This document shows positions 7,846-16,203 of a DNA stretch of 41,619 nucleotides, in pieces. Under the pieces are notes generated by a model. It saw nothing but the letters and a program-made list of their open reading frames with translations. It made no database searches and was not told the DNA's origin. The DNA is from an uncultured Clostridia bacterium. Lineage in GTDB: Bacteria; Bacillota; Clostridia; Christensenellales; Borkfalkiaceae. The translations under genes and the position numbers were made by a program. The stretch lies in NCBI GenBank assembly GCA_947625025.1, contig CANQMQ010000014.1, positions 1 through 41,619 of the forward strand. The letters run 5' to 3'. The stretch's first letter is position 1; each line of letters begins with the position of its first letter.

Positions 7846-8928
7846 ATGAAAAAGTACAGGGTCGGCATCGTCGGGGCGACGGGAATGGTCGGGCAGCGCT
7901 TTGTCTCTCTGCTCGAACATCACCCTTGGTTCGAACCCGCCTTGCTCGCCGCAAGCGCAAGAAGCGCAGGAAAAACATATGCCGAAGCGGTCGGTCCGCG
8001 CTGGTCGCTTCCCCTCCCCATGCCCTCTTACGCGGGGGGCATGTCCGTGTATGACGCCCGAAATCTCGATGAGATCGCAGATTCGGTCGACTTCGTCTTT
8101 TGCGCGGTGAACCTCCCCAAGGAGGAGACGCGCGCCCTCGAGGAGGCGTATGCGAAGCGGGAGATCCCCGTCGTCTCCAACAACTCGGCGCACCGCATGG
8201 ACCCCGACGTCCCCATGGTCATCCCCGAGATCAATCCCGAACATCTCGGCGTCATCGAACGGCAGCGGAGCCGCCTCGGCACCAAGCGCGGGTTTATCGC
8301 CGTCAAGAGCAACTGCTCGCTGCAATCGTACGTTCCCCTGCTGCATCCGCTGCGCGGGTTTGGGATCGAAAGGGTTGCCGTCTGCACCTATCAGGCGATC
8401 TCGGGCGCGGGGAAGACATTCAGCCGCATGCCGGAGATCGACGACAACGTCATCCCCTACATCGGCGGGGAGGAGGAAAAGAGCGAACGCGAACCCCTGA
8501 AAATCTGGGGGCACATCGAAAACGGGCATATCATGTCCGCGGTCTCCCCCCTCATTTCGGCGCAGTGCGTCCGCGTTCCCGTCTCTGACGGGCACACCGC
8601 GGCGGTGTTCGTCGCCTTCGACAGGAAGCCGACGAGAGAGCAGATCCTCTCTGCGTGGGAGGGGTTTGAAGGGGAGCCGCAGCGGCTGCATCTCCCCTCT
8701 GCGCCCGCAAAATTTTTGCACTATCTCGGCGAAGAGGACCGTCCCCAGCCCAAGCTCGACCGCCTCTGCGAACGCGGTATGGCGATCACGGCAGGGCGGC
8801 TGCGGGAGGACCCTGTCTTCGATTGGAAGTTTATCGGATGCTCGCACAACACGTTGCGGGGGGCAGCCGGCGGCGCAGTTCTGCTGGCGGAGCTCCTTGC
8901 GGCGAAAGGATATTTTGACCGGGGGTAA
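7846..8928 (+). CDS. asd: Aspartate-semialdehyde dehydrogenase
   Basis: Reduces aspartyl phosphate to aspartate semialdehyde with NADPH, the branch point to lysine/DAP and to homoserine. The 360-residue protein has the N-terminal nucleotide-binding loop VGIVGATGMVGQRF (6-19), the catalytic cysteine in VKSNCSLQSY and the substrate motif RVPVSDGH with its histidine. It belongs to the longer fungal/archaeal-type Asd family rather than the E. coli type, judging by the SNCSLQ motif and length. The ATG at 7846 has GGAGG five bases upstream. It is followed by dapA after four bases. Confidence 0.95.
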   Translation: MKKYRVGIVGATGMVGQRFVSLLEHHPWFEPALLAASARSAGKTYAEAVGPRWSLPLPMPSYAGGMSVYDARNLDEIADSVDFVFCAVNLPKEETRALEEAYAKREIPVVSNNSAHRMDPDVPMVIPEINPEHLGVIERQRSRLGTKRGFIAVKSNCSLQSYVPLLHPLRGFGIERVAVCTYQAISGAGKTFSRMPEIDDNVIPYIGGEEEKSEREPLKIWGHIENGHIMSAVSPLISAQCVRVPVSDGHTAAVFVAFDRKPTREQILSAWEGFEGEPQRLHLPSAPAKFLHYLGEEDRPQPKLDRLCERGMAITAGRLREDPVFDWKFIGCSHNTLRGAAGGAVLLAELLAAKGYFDRG

Positions 8929-8932
8929 CCAA

Positions 8933-9823
8933 ATGACAGGATTTCTGAAGGGAAGCGCAACGGCGATGATCACGCCTTTCTGCGGAGAGGATGTCGATTT
9001 CGAGAGTTTCGGCGAGATGATCGAGTATCAGATCGCAGGCGGGACGGATGCCCTCGTCGTGCTCGGGACGACGGGCGAGCCCAGTACCATGTCCGAGGAG
9101 GAGCGCATCAAAACGCTCTCCTATGCCATACGAAAGGCTGCGGGGAGAGTGAAGATCGTGGCAGGCGTCGGGAGCAACGACACGGCAAAAGCGGTCCGAT
9201 TTGCAGGGCAGGCTGCGGCGCTCGGCGCCGACGGACTGCTCGCCGTCACCCCCTATTATAACAAGTGTACGCAGCGGGGCATCGCCGAATACTACCGCAC
9301 GATCTGCGCGGCGACCGACCTGCCCGTCATCGCATACAACGTCCCGGGGCGGACGGGGGTCAACCTTCTCCCCGAGACGGCGGAGGCGATCGCCGACATC
9401 CCCAACCTCGCGGGGATCAAGGACGCGAGCGGGAACATGACGCAGACGCTCGACACGATCCGCCGCATCCGCGGGAAATGCGATCTGTATTCGGGCGAAG
9501 ATGCGCTCAACCTCCCCATCCTCTGCGCGGGCGGCACGGCGGTCATCTCGGTCGTCTCCAACCTCGTTCCCGCGGCGGTGAAGGCGCTCACGGTCGCCGT
9601 CGAAAGGCGGCAGCTCACCGCGGCGAACAAGCTCGCCGACCGGCTCTTTCCCCTCGCGAAGGCTTGCTTTACCGAGGTCAACCCCATCCCCGTCAAGGAG
9701 GGCATGAATCTGCTCGGGTTCCGCGCGGGTGTGCCGCGCGCCCCCCTTACCCCTCTCGAAGAGAAGGACCGCGAGCTCCTGAAGGATGCGTTGCTCGCGT
9801 TCGGCATGGAGGTGAAGGCATGA
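8933..9823 (+). CDS. dapA: 4-hydroxy-tetrahydrodipicolinate synthase
   Basis: Condenses pyruvate and aspartate semialdehyde, first committed step of DAP/lysine synthesis. The 296-residue TIM-barrel enzyme shows GTTGEPSTMS (pyruvate-binding loop), TPYYNKCTQ and YNVPGRTG (catalytic tyrosine and substrate Arg) and the Schiff-base lysine in AGIKDASGN. The start is set by GGGGG seven bases upstream that overlaps the end of asd. Its last codon overlaps dapB (ATGA). Confidence 0.96.
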   Translation: MTGFLKGSATAMITPFCGEDVDFESFGEMIEYQIAGGTDALVVLGTTGEPSTMSEEERIKTLSYAIRKAAGRVKIVAGVGSNDTAKAVRFAGQAAALGADGLLAVTPYYNKCTQRGIAEYYRTICAATDLPVIAYNVPGRTGVNLLPETAEAIADIPNLAGIKDASGNMTQTLDTIRRIRGKCDLYSGEDALNLPILCAGGTAVISVVSNLVPAAVKALTVAVERRQLTAANKLADRLFPLAKACFTEVNPIPVKEGMNLLGFRAGVPRAPLTPLEEKDRELLKDALLAFGMEVKA

Positions 9824-10572
9824 AGGCGATCCTTTGCGGCGCCTGCGGGCGCATGGGGAGGGCGGTCACCGAACTCGCCGCCGAGCGGGGCACGGACATC
9901 GTGTGTGGCGTCGACCTCTTCCCCCAGCCGAGCCCTTACCCCGTCTACGCCTCCTTTGCGGACGTGAAGGAGGAGGCAGACGTGCTCATCGACTTTTCCT
10001 CGGCGGAACGGCTCGCCGAACGGCTCGCATTTGCGGAAGCGCACCGCCTCCCCGCCGTGCTCGGCGCGACAGGTTACACCGATGCGGACGAGGAGCTCAT
10101 CCGCCGCACTTCGGAGCGCATCCCCCTCTTCAAGACGGGCAATCTGTCCCTCGGGATCAACCTGCTGCAACTGCTCGCAGCCAAGGCAGCAAGGGCGCTC
10201 GAAGGGTTTGATGTGGAGATCATCGAGCGGCACCACAACCAGAAAAAGGACGCCCCCTCCGGCACTGCGCTCATGCTTGCGAAGACGGTTCGAGAGGCAT
10301 CTTCGGCGCGTTCCGAGATGGTCTATGGCAGACATGGTATGGTCGGAGCACGTAAGGCGGAGGAGATCGGCATTCACGCGGTGCGCGGCGGAACGATCGT
10401 CGGCGAGCATGAAGTGATGTTCGCGGGCGAGGATGAGATCGTGACCCTCTCCCACTCCGCACGCAGCCGCAGAGTGTTTGCGAGCGGCGCCCTGCGCGCG
10501 GCGGCATGGCTCGTAGGTATGCCCGCGGGGCTCTATGACATGAGCGACCTGCTCGCAGACATCGTAAACTGA
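9820..10572 (+). CDS. dapB: 4-hydroxy-tetrahydrodipicolinate reductase
   Basis: Reduces the DapA product to tetrahydrodipicolinate. The 250-residue protein has the dinucleotide-binding GACGRMG (7-13) and the signature ERHHNQKKDAPSGTA with catalytic His and Lys. Normal family length. The product is the substrate of DapL, encoded at 16200-17378. Last gene of the asd operon, followed by a strong hairpin terminator shared with the tRNA gene on the other strand. Confidence 0.96.
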   Translation: MKAILCGACGRMGRAVTELAAERGTDIVCGVDLFPQPSPYPVYASFADVKEEADVLIDFSSAERLAERLAFAEAHRLPAVLGATGYTDADEELIRRTSERIPLFKTGNLSLGINLLQLLAAKAARALEGFDVEIIERHHNQKKDAPSGTALMLAKTVREASSARSEMVYGRHGMVGARKAEEIGIHAVRGGTIVGEHEVMFAGEDEIVTLSHSARSRRVFASGALRAAAWLVGMPAGLYDMSDLLADIVN

Positions 10573-10591
10573 GCTAAAACTGTTTGAAAAC

Positions 10592-10626
10592 AAAAAGAAA
10601 ACTCCCATATCGGGAGTTTTCTTTTT
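10592..10626. terminator. Bidirectional terminator between dapB and tRNA-Thr
   Basis: A perfect 15-base stem (10592-10606 and 10612-10626) with loop atatc. The A-rich and T-rich stem flanks give a U-run in either direction, so it ends both dapB (+) and the tRNA gene (-), whose 3' CCA is at its edge. Confidence 0.9.
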
Positions 10627-10702
<76 letters not shown>

Positions 10703-10723
10703 AATTCTCAACAATACCTATAT

Positions 10724-10752
10724 AGTATATAAAAATACGGGCGTTTCGTCAA
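10724..10752 (-). promoter_or_regulatory. Promoter of tRNA-Thr, inside the glucokinase terminator
   Basis: Minus strand: -35 TTGACG (10747-10752), 17-base spacer, -10 TATACT (10724-10729). The -35 lies in the loop of the upstream terminator hairpin and the -10 directly follows its U-run. Start expected near 10717. Confidence 0.75.
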
Positions 10753-10771
10753 GCAATAACGCCCGTATTTT
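10732..10771 (-). terminator. Terminator of the GH3–glucokinase operon
   Basis: Perfect 14-base arms (10732-10745 and 10758-10771, AACGCCCGTATTTT) with a 12-base loop; five T's follow on the minus strand. Located 36 bases after the glucokinase stop. It physically contains most of the tRNA-Thr promoter. Confidence 0.88.
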
Positions 10772-10807
10772 GTAAATTTCAGGCAAAGAAATTTTTCAGA
10801 GCTCTAC

Positions 10808-11764
10808 TTAGCCTCTCTCCATCGCATAGGCGAAGGCGCCGTAGACGCCCGCATCGTTGCCGAGGGTTGCCGTGGTGATCTCGAGGGGAGCGTAATCCGT
10901 ACCCACATAGATATTCTTCTCGACGTACTCCCTCACGCGGTTTACGAGGTATTCCCCCTCCCCCGCCACGCCTCCGCCCAAGATAATGACCTCGGGCCGC
11001 AATACGTTGACGAGGTTTGCGATGCCTTCACCGAGGCACTCCACGTATTCGGAGACGATGCCCTCCGCAACTTCATCCCCCTTCCTTGCCGCGACAAAGG
11101 CGGTCTTGCCCGAAAGTTCGTCTACGGAGGAGAGGCCCTCCCACATCAGGGTATCTCTGTGTTCCAAGAGGGCGCGGCGGGTCTCACGCTTGAGGGCGGT
11201 GGCGGAGGCATAGCATTCGAGGCACCCCCTCCTTCCACAGGTGCAGGGGTATCCGCCCCGCTTTATCACGATGTGCCCGAGTTCGCCGCCCGCCGAGCGG
11301 TATCCCTCGAGGAGCTTGCCGCCGAGCACGATGCCGCCGCCCACCCCCGTGCCGAGGGTGATGAGGGCGCTATCGCGATAGCTCTTCCCGCTCCCGTATT
11401 TGGCTTCTCCGAGCGCCGCCGCATTGGCGTCGTTGGTTACGAATACGGGAAGCCCAACCTCATCGGAGACGAGTTTTGCAAGCGGAACATCCTTCCAACC
11501 GAAGTTGGACCACTTCACGACTACCCCGCGGGCGCTATCGATGACCCCGGGAGAACCGATGCCGACGGCGCAAAGTTCCCCATCCTGAAGGGGACACTTC
11601 TCTTTGAGCTCCCTTATAAGTTCGGAGAGCTTGTGTGCCGTACCGATGGCGCCATCGCCTGCATTGGTCTTACGGCGCAGTTTGCCGTAAATCGTTCCCT
11701 TCTCATCCGCAAGCGCCGCAACCGCGCTCATGCCGCCGAGGTCGATGCCGATGTAATATCTCAT
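10808..11764 (-). CDS. ROK-family glucokinase
   Basis: Phosphorylates glucose to glucose 6-phosphate with ATP. The 318-residue protein has the ATP motif IGIDLGGMSA (5-14), the substrate/catalytic region VTNDANAAALGE, the ROK motif TLGTGVGGGIVLGG and the zinc-binding CTCGRRGCLECYAS. It starts inside the stop of the GH3 gene (ATGA), so the two are coupled: GH3 frees glucose, this kinase traps it. Other ROK sugar kinases (allose, fructose) have similar motifs, but the GH3 pairing and lack of an N-terminal helix-turn-helix favour glucokinase rather than a repressor. Confidence 0.9.
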   Translation of the reverse strand: MRYYIGIDLGGMSAVAALADEKGTIYGKLRRKTNAGDGAIGTAHKLSELIRELKEKCPLQDGELCAVGIGSPGVIDSARGVVVKWSNFGWKDVPLAKLVSDEVGLPVFVTNDANAAALGEAKYGSGKSYRDSALITLGTGVGGGIVLGGKLLEGYRSAGGELGHIVIKRGGYPCTCGRRGCLECYASATALKRETRRALLEHRDTLMWEGLSSVDELSGKTAFVAARKGDEVAEGIVSEYVECLGEGIANLVNVLRPEVIILGGGVAGEGEYLVNRVREYVEKNIYVGTDYAPLEITTATLGNDAGVYGAFAYAMERG

Positions 11765-14121
11765 GCCTTTTTTCTCCTATCTCGTTTCATGATACGGGAG
11801 AGCCCCGTAAAAAATTTTCCGTTAAACATTATAATGAGCCCTTCCAAGGTCTTGCGCTTCATGCCCGCAAACTTTGCGATGCCGCGCAGGGGCTGATCGA
11901 TGAGGCTTGCGGATATGGTATTCGCCGTGCCTTTCTTATAGAACAGTTTCACGAATACGAGCCCGAAGCGGCACATCCCCGCAAACGCCCTGCCCGCAAA
12001 GCCCTTCGCATGGCGGAGATCCCCCACTGTGGTGTTTTCGGTTACGACAAGGGGGCCCTTCTCTTCCTTTGGAGGCTCCGCGTTTGCAAGGCGGTAGAAT
12101 TCTTCGGGAGGCACTTCCTTCATCCGCCCCTCCATATAGGTGGGGAAATCTTGGGGTTGGGGAGAAATGCCATCCACGTGAACGGAACAAGTAAGACGAA
12201 TCTCTTCGGAGGAGGCCCCGATGAGGACCTCGTAATCGCCCCCCTCCACCTGCCATGCGCTTAAATTGACATCGAAATAGGAGAAGGTGCGCTCGCTGAA
12301 CGGGATGGTTACCTCCGCACGCTCCCTTGCCTCCAAATGCACCCGCGCAAAGCCCTTGAGCTCCCTTGCGGGGCGGATGATGGCGCTATCACGCTTGGAG
12401 AGGTAGACTTGCACGATTTCATCCCCCGCGATCTCCCCCGCATTCTCCACGGTTACGGTGACGGAGGCAGGCGTTGCCTCTGCGGATATGTATGCAAACT
12501 TCGTGTAACTGAGCCCGTGCCCGAAGGGAAATGCCGTGCGGAGCTTGGAAGTCGTAAAATAGCGGTAGCCCACGAAGGGCCCCTCGCGGTATTCCACCCG
12601 ATCCCCGCCCGAAAAATAGGCGGAAGTGGGGTAATCCTCATACTTCTCCGCCCAACTCTCTGCAAGTTTTCCCGAGGGGTTGACGGCGCCGCACACGATA
12701 TTGGCTATGGCATACCCCCCTTCTTGCCCCGCAAGCCCCGCAAAGAGGAGCGCGGAGGCCCCTTCCGTCCACGCCGTCTCCACGGCGCCGCCGCAGGAGA
12801 GCACCACGACGACCCGCCGCCCCGCCTCTACAAGGGCAGAAAAGACGTCCTTCTGGTTTTGTGGGATGGAATAGGTCGCCCTGTCCGTCCCTTCTGCCTC
12901 CGAAGCCTCATCGAGCCCCGCAAAGAAGAGCGCAACATCGGCGCCTTCGGAGACCTTCAACGCCTCTCTTATAAGCCGCCTGCTCGGTTTTCCGAAACGG
13001 CGAAAGCCCCGTGCGGTGCCGATGAGATTGACGCCGACTGCCCGCAGTGCCTCCTCCGCAGAGCAGAGCGCGGTGGGGTTGACGGCGGAGGAACCCGCAC
13101 CCTGATAGCGGGGCGTAAAGGCGAAATCGCCGATGAGGGCTACCTTTTCCCCCTGTTTTAACGGAAGGGCGCCGTCGTTTTTGAGGAGAACGATGGATCT
13201 TTCGGCAACTTCCCGCGCAAGGGCACGGTGGGCCTCCCTATTATAGGGAGAGGGATCCTTATCCTTGGAGAATTCCGCAAGGCGGAGTACCCGCTCCACG
13301 CTCTCATCGAGGAGCGCTTCGGGCAGAGTTCCCCCTTCAACGGCCTCCACAAGGTCGTCTGCGCCGTATTGGCAGCGGGGCATCTCGAGATCGCTCCCCG
13401 CCATGAGCCCGCCCGTACGCGTATTACTTGCCCCCCAATCGGTGACGACCATCCCTTCAAACCCCCACTCCTCCCGCAAGATCTCACGGAGCAGGTGGAG
13501 ATTTTCATCGGCGTATACCCCGTTTATGCGGTTGTACGAGGACATCACGGCATGTACGCCGCCCTCCTTTACGGCAAGTTCGAATCCGTAGAGGTAGATC
13601 TCCCGCAGGGTGCGCTCATCGACGATGGAATCAGACGTCATGCGGCGCAGTTCACGGTTATTGGCGGCGAAGTGCTTGACGCATGCGGAGACATGTTTCT
13701 TTTGAATGCCCCTCACGGCCGCCGCGGCAAGTTTTCCCGCAAGCAGGGGGTCTTCCGAAAAGTATTCAAAATTTCTGCCGCAGAGCGGATTACGCTTGAT
13801 GTTGAGCCCCGGCCCGAGCAGGACATCGACATCCATCGCCGCCGCCTCTTCCCCGAGCGCCTCCCCCATGCGCTCCAAGAGCGCTTCATCGAAGGAGCAT
13901 GCGGAGAGGGATGCCGTAGGAAAACAGGTGGCGGGAAGGCTCTTTCTGAGCCCTAAATGGTCGGAAGCGGCGCCCTGTGTACGGAGCCCGTGGGGGCCAT
14001 CCGAGAGGCGCATGCTGCGGATGCCGTGTTCGGGGTAATCGCGCGTCAAAAAGAAGGCCTTGCCCGTCAATAGTTCAGCCTTCTCCCTGAGCGTCAACCC
14101 ATTCTTCTCGGTAACTTCCAT
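11761..14121 (-). CDS. Glycoside hydrolase family 3, beta-glucosidase type
   Basis: A 786-residue cytoplasmic enzyme (no signal peptide). The N-terminal GH3 barrel carries KHFAANNRE (about 149-157) and the nucleophile aspartate in VVTDWGAS (about D228). The GH3 C-terminal alpha/beta domain follows (ERSIVLLKNDGALPL onwards), then the fibronectin type III-like domain (about 570-650) and a C-terminal helical tail (IDQPLRGIAKFAGM, MFNGKFFTG) typical of intracellular clostridial GH3 enzymes. It probably cleaves imported beta-glucosides such as cellobiose; exact linkage is unknown. The ATG at 14121 is the predicted transcription start itself, with no ribosome binding site. Confidence 0.92.
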   Translation of the reverse strand: MEVTEKNGLTLREKAELLTGKAFFLTRDYPEHGIRSMRLSDGPHGLRTQGAASDHLGLRKSLPATCFPTASLSACSFDEALLERMGEALGEEAAAMDVDVLLGPGLNIKRNPLCGRNFEYFSEDPLLAGKLAAAAVRGIQKKHVSACVKHFAANNRELRRMTSDSIVDERTLREIYLYGFELAVKEGGVHAVMSSYNRINGVYADENLHLLREILREEWGFEGMVVTDWGASNTRTGGLMAGSDLEMPRCQYGADDLVEAVEGGTLPEALLDESVERVLRLAEFSKDKDPSPYNREAHRALAREVAERSIVLLKNDGALPLKQGEKVALIGDFAFTPRYQGAGSSAVNPTALCSAEEALRAVGVNLIGTARGFRRFGKPSRRLIREALKVSEGADVALFFAGLDEASEAEGTDRATYSIPQNQKDVFSALVEAGRRVVVVLSCGGAVETAWTEGASALLFAGLAGQEGGYAIANIVCGAVNPSGKLAESWAEKYEDYPTSAYFSGGDRVEYREGPFVGYRYFTTSKLRTAFPFGHGLSYTKFAYISAEATPASVTVTVENAGEIAGDEIVQVYLSKRDSAIIRPARELKGFARVHLEARERAEVTIPFSERTFSYFDVNLSAWQVEGGDYEVLIGASSEEIRLTCSVHVDGISPQPQDFPTYMEGRMKEVPPEEFYRLANAEPPKEEKGPLVVTENTTVGDLRHAKGFAGRAFAGMCRFGLVFVKLFYKKGTANTISASLIDQPLRGIAKFAGMKRKTLEGLIIMFNGKFFTGLSRIMKRDRRKKA

Positions 14122-14127
14122 GCGTCT

Positions 14128-14156
14128 ATCATACCATTGACGGGTGGCTTTGTCAA
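14128..14156 (-). promoter_or_regulatory. Promoter giving a leaderless GH3 mRNA
   Basis: Minus strand: -35 TTGACA (14151-14156), 17-base spacer, -10 TATGAT (14128-14133). The seventh base after the -10 is the A of the GH3 ATG (14121), so the mRNA should start at the start codon. Confidence 0.85.
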
Positions 14157-14167
14157 GATTTCCATCC

Positions 14168-14195
14168 AAAAAAGCGCCTTTTTACAGGCGCTTTT
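14168..14195 (-). terminator. Terminator of the purA–mscL operon
   Basis: Ten-base perfect stem (14170-14179 and 14186-14195, AGGCGCTTTT) followed by T's on the minus strand, 18 bases after the mscL stop. It lies just upstream of the GH3 -35 element (14151-14156), separating the two operons. Confidence 0.88.
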
Positions 14196-14212
14196 CGTGG
14201 ACATGATAGCCG

Positions 14213-14719
14213 TTATTCCTTTTTGAGAAGGTCGCGGATCTCCATGAGGAGCTCTTCTGCGGTGGGAGCGGGTGCGGGAGCGGGCTCTGCGGGCTTTGCG
14301 GCCTCTTCCGCTGCCTTTGCTTCCTCTTCGGCCTTCAGCCGCGCGGCCTCAGCCTTCGCCTTCAGCGCCTCTGCATGCGCATGGATGTGGTTGACGATGT
14401 ACACGATCGTAAACAGCATGAGCGCCGTAAGCAGGAAGGTGACGATCGCGGAGATCACGATGCCGAAATCGAGCACGACTGCGGGAGCGACCTCTACGCC
14501 CTCCACGATCTTTGCATCGCGCAGGACGACCTGCAAGGCGCCGAAGCCGTCTTCGCCGACACCGATCATTTGCAGGAGCGGGGTAAGCACACCGTTTACG
14601 AGTGCGGTGATGATCGCCGTAAATGCGCCGCCGACGATGATGCCGACTGCCATGTCGAGGACGTTTCCACGCGTGATGAATTCCTTGAATTCACCCAAGA
14701 AGCCCTTCTTTTTTGCCAT
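14213..14719 (-). CDS. mscL: Large-conductance mechanosensitive channel MscL
   Basis: Releases solutes on osmotic downshock. The 168-residue protein starts with the conserved FKEFITRGNVLDMAVGIIVG amphipathic helix and first membrane span, has a second span near 90-115 (FLLTALMLFTIVYIVNH), and ends in an unusually Ala/Glu/Pro-rich linker before the conserved C-terminal bundle helix (EELLMEIRDLLKK). The start at 14719 has GGAGG seven bases upstream; the longer reading frame starts inside malQ and is rejected. Only five bases separate it from malQ. Confidence 0.95.
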   Translation of the reverse strand: MAKKKGFLGEFKEFITRGNVLDMAVGIIVGGAFTAIITALVNGVLTPLLQMIGVGEDGFGALQVVLRDAKIVEGVEVAPAVVLDFGIVISAIVTFLLTALMLFTIVYIVNHIHAHAEALKAKAEAARLKAEEEAKAAEEAAKPAEPAPAPAPTAEELLMEIRDLLKKE

Positions 14720-14724
14720 TTGTT

Positions 14725-16203
14725 TTACCTCCGATATAATTTTATCAATTTTTTCAGCCGCCGCATCGCACGGTGGGCGGGCTGTTTTTTGAGGCGGAAT
14801 GTCCAATTTTCCCCCTCCGTTCCGGGGGTGTTCATGCGGAAGCGGTCGTCGAGGCCGAGGATATCCTGCACGGGGATCACGGCAAGCTCTGCCTTGGAGC
14901 TCATCGCAAGCTGCAGGAAAGCATTCCGAAGCCCTTCGTTGCCCGCACCCATGCTGCTTCCGCCCTGTGCTTCCAGGGACTGCGCCACGCGGGAGCGGAA
15001 GAGAATGAATTCCTCTGCGGAGAGCTTGTCCGCATAGCCGATGGCGGTATCGTTATCGTGGGTACCCGTGTAGACGACGCAGTTCTCCACAATATTTTCG
15101 GGGGCGTTTTCGTTGTTCTCCGAGCCATCAAAACCGAAGAGAAGTACCCGCATCCCGGGAAAACCCGTCTTTTTCAGAAGAGTACGGACGCCGTCGTCCA
15201 CGTTGCCTAAATCCTCTGCGATGATGCGCCCCTTGCTGTGGATATTTGCAAACAGCTTCTCCTTGGGGCCCTCCTGCCATACGCCGTGCTCCGCCGTATC
15301 GCTGCCCGCATCGATCTCATAGTAACGGTCGATGCCGCGGAAGTGGTCGATGCGGACGACGTCGTAGACCTTGAGCGCATTCTCGAGGCGGGCCGTCCAC
15401 CAAGCGAAGTTTTCCCTCTCATGAGCCGCCCAATCGTAGACGGGGTTGCCCCAAAGCTGGCCCGTTTTCGAGAAGTAATCGGGCGGGACGCCCGCGACCT
15501 TGGTGGGACGAAGATCTTCCCCGAGCTTGAAGAGTTCGGGATGCGCCCAGACGTCTGCACTGTCGCAGGCGACGTAGAGCGGGATATCCCCGATGAGCTT
15601 GAGGCCCAAGCGGTTGCAATCTTCCTTCAGGGCGTTCCACTGCCCCCAAAATTTATATTGCAGGAAGTGCCAAAAGAGGTACTCCTCATGGTAATCGGTG
15701 CGAAGTGCTTCCAAAGCTTCGGGGTCCCGATGCTTTAAGGGCTCGTCCCAATCGGGGAAACTCCCCCCGTAAACCGTCTTTGCCGTCATGAAGAGGGCGT
15801 AATCCTCAAATTCTCCCCTCTTTACGAAGGCACGGAAGGCCTCGCCATCGAAGTTGAAGCGGGAGAACGCCTTGCGGAGGAGCGGATACCGCTCCTCATA
15901 GAGCCTTCCGTAATCAAGCTCTTGCGCCCGTGCCCCTTTGAGCTCCTCCTTCGTGAGCAGCCCTTCCTCCTTGAGGAGGGGCAAATCGATGAAGTAGGGA
16001 TTGCCCGAGGTGCACGAGACCGATTGGTAGGGCGAATCGCCGAAGCCCGTCTGCACCAACGGCAAAATTTGCCAATAGGTGACGCCGCTTTTTGCAAGCA
16101 GTTTTGCAAACTTATGCGCTTCTTTCCCGAGCGATCCGATCGCGTACTCCCCGTTGAGGGAGGAAATGTGGCAAAGTACACCGGCTTCCCGTTTTCCGTT
16201 CAT
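14725..16203 (-). CDS. malQ: 4-alpha-glucanotransferase (amylomaltase, GH77)
   Basis: Transfers alpha-1,4-glucan segments between maltodextrins or glycogen-derived chains, releasing glucose for glucokinase. The 492-residue protein shows the GH77 start AGVLCHISSLNGEYAIGSLG, WQILPLVQTGFGDSPYQS, the nucleophile region VVRIDHFRGIDRYYEI and late GTHDNDTAIGY. The start at 16203 has GGAG eight bases upstream and overlaps the dapL stop (ATGA). Being inside a nucleotide/DAP operon is unusual for a glycogen gene. Confidence 0.95.
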   Translation of the reverse strand: MNGKREAGVLCHISSLNGEYAIGSLGKEAHKFAKLLAKSGVTYWQILPLVQTGFGDSPYQSVSCTSGNPYFIDLPLLKEEGLLTKEELKGARAQELDYGRLYEERYPLLRKAFSRFNFDGEAFRAFVKRGEFEDYALFMTAKTVYGGSFPDWDEPLKHRDPEALEALRTDYHEEYLFWHFLQYKFWGQWNALKEDCNRLGLKLIGDIPLYVACDSADVWAHPELFKLGEDLRPTKVAGVPPDYFSKTGQLWGNPVYDWAAHERENFAWWTARLENALKVYDVVRIDHFRGIDRYYEIDAGSDTAEHGVWQEGPKEKLFANIHSKGRIIAEDLGNVDDGVRTLLKKTGFPGMRVLLFGFDGSENNENAPENIVENCVVYTGTHDNDTAIGYADKLSAEEFILFRSRVAQSLEAQGGSSMGAGNEGLRNAFLQLAMSSKAELAVIPVQDILGLDDRFRMNTPGTEGENWTFRLKKQPAHRAMRRLKKLIKLYRR

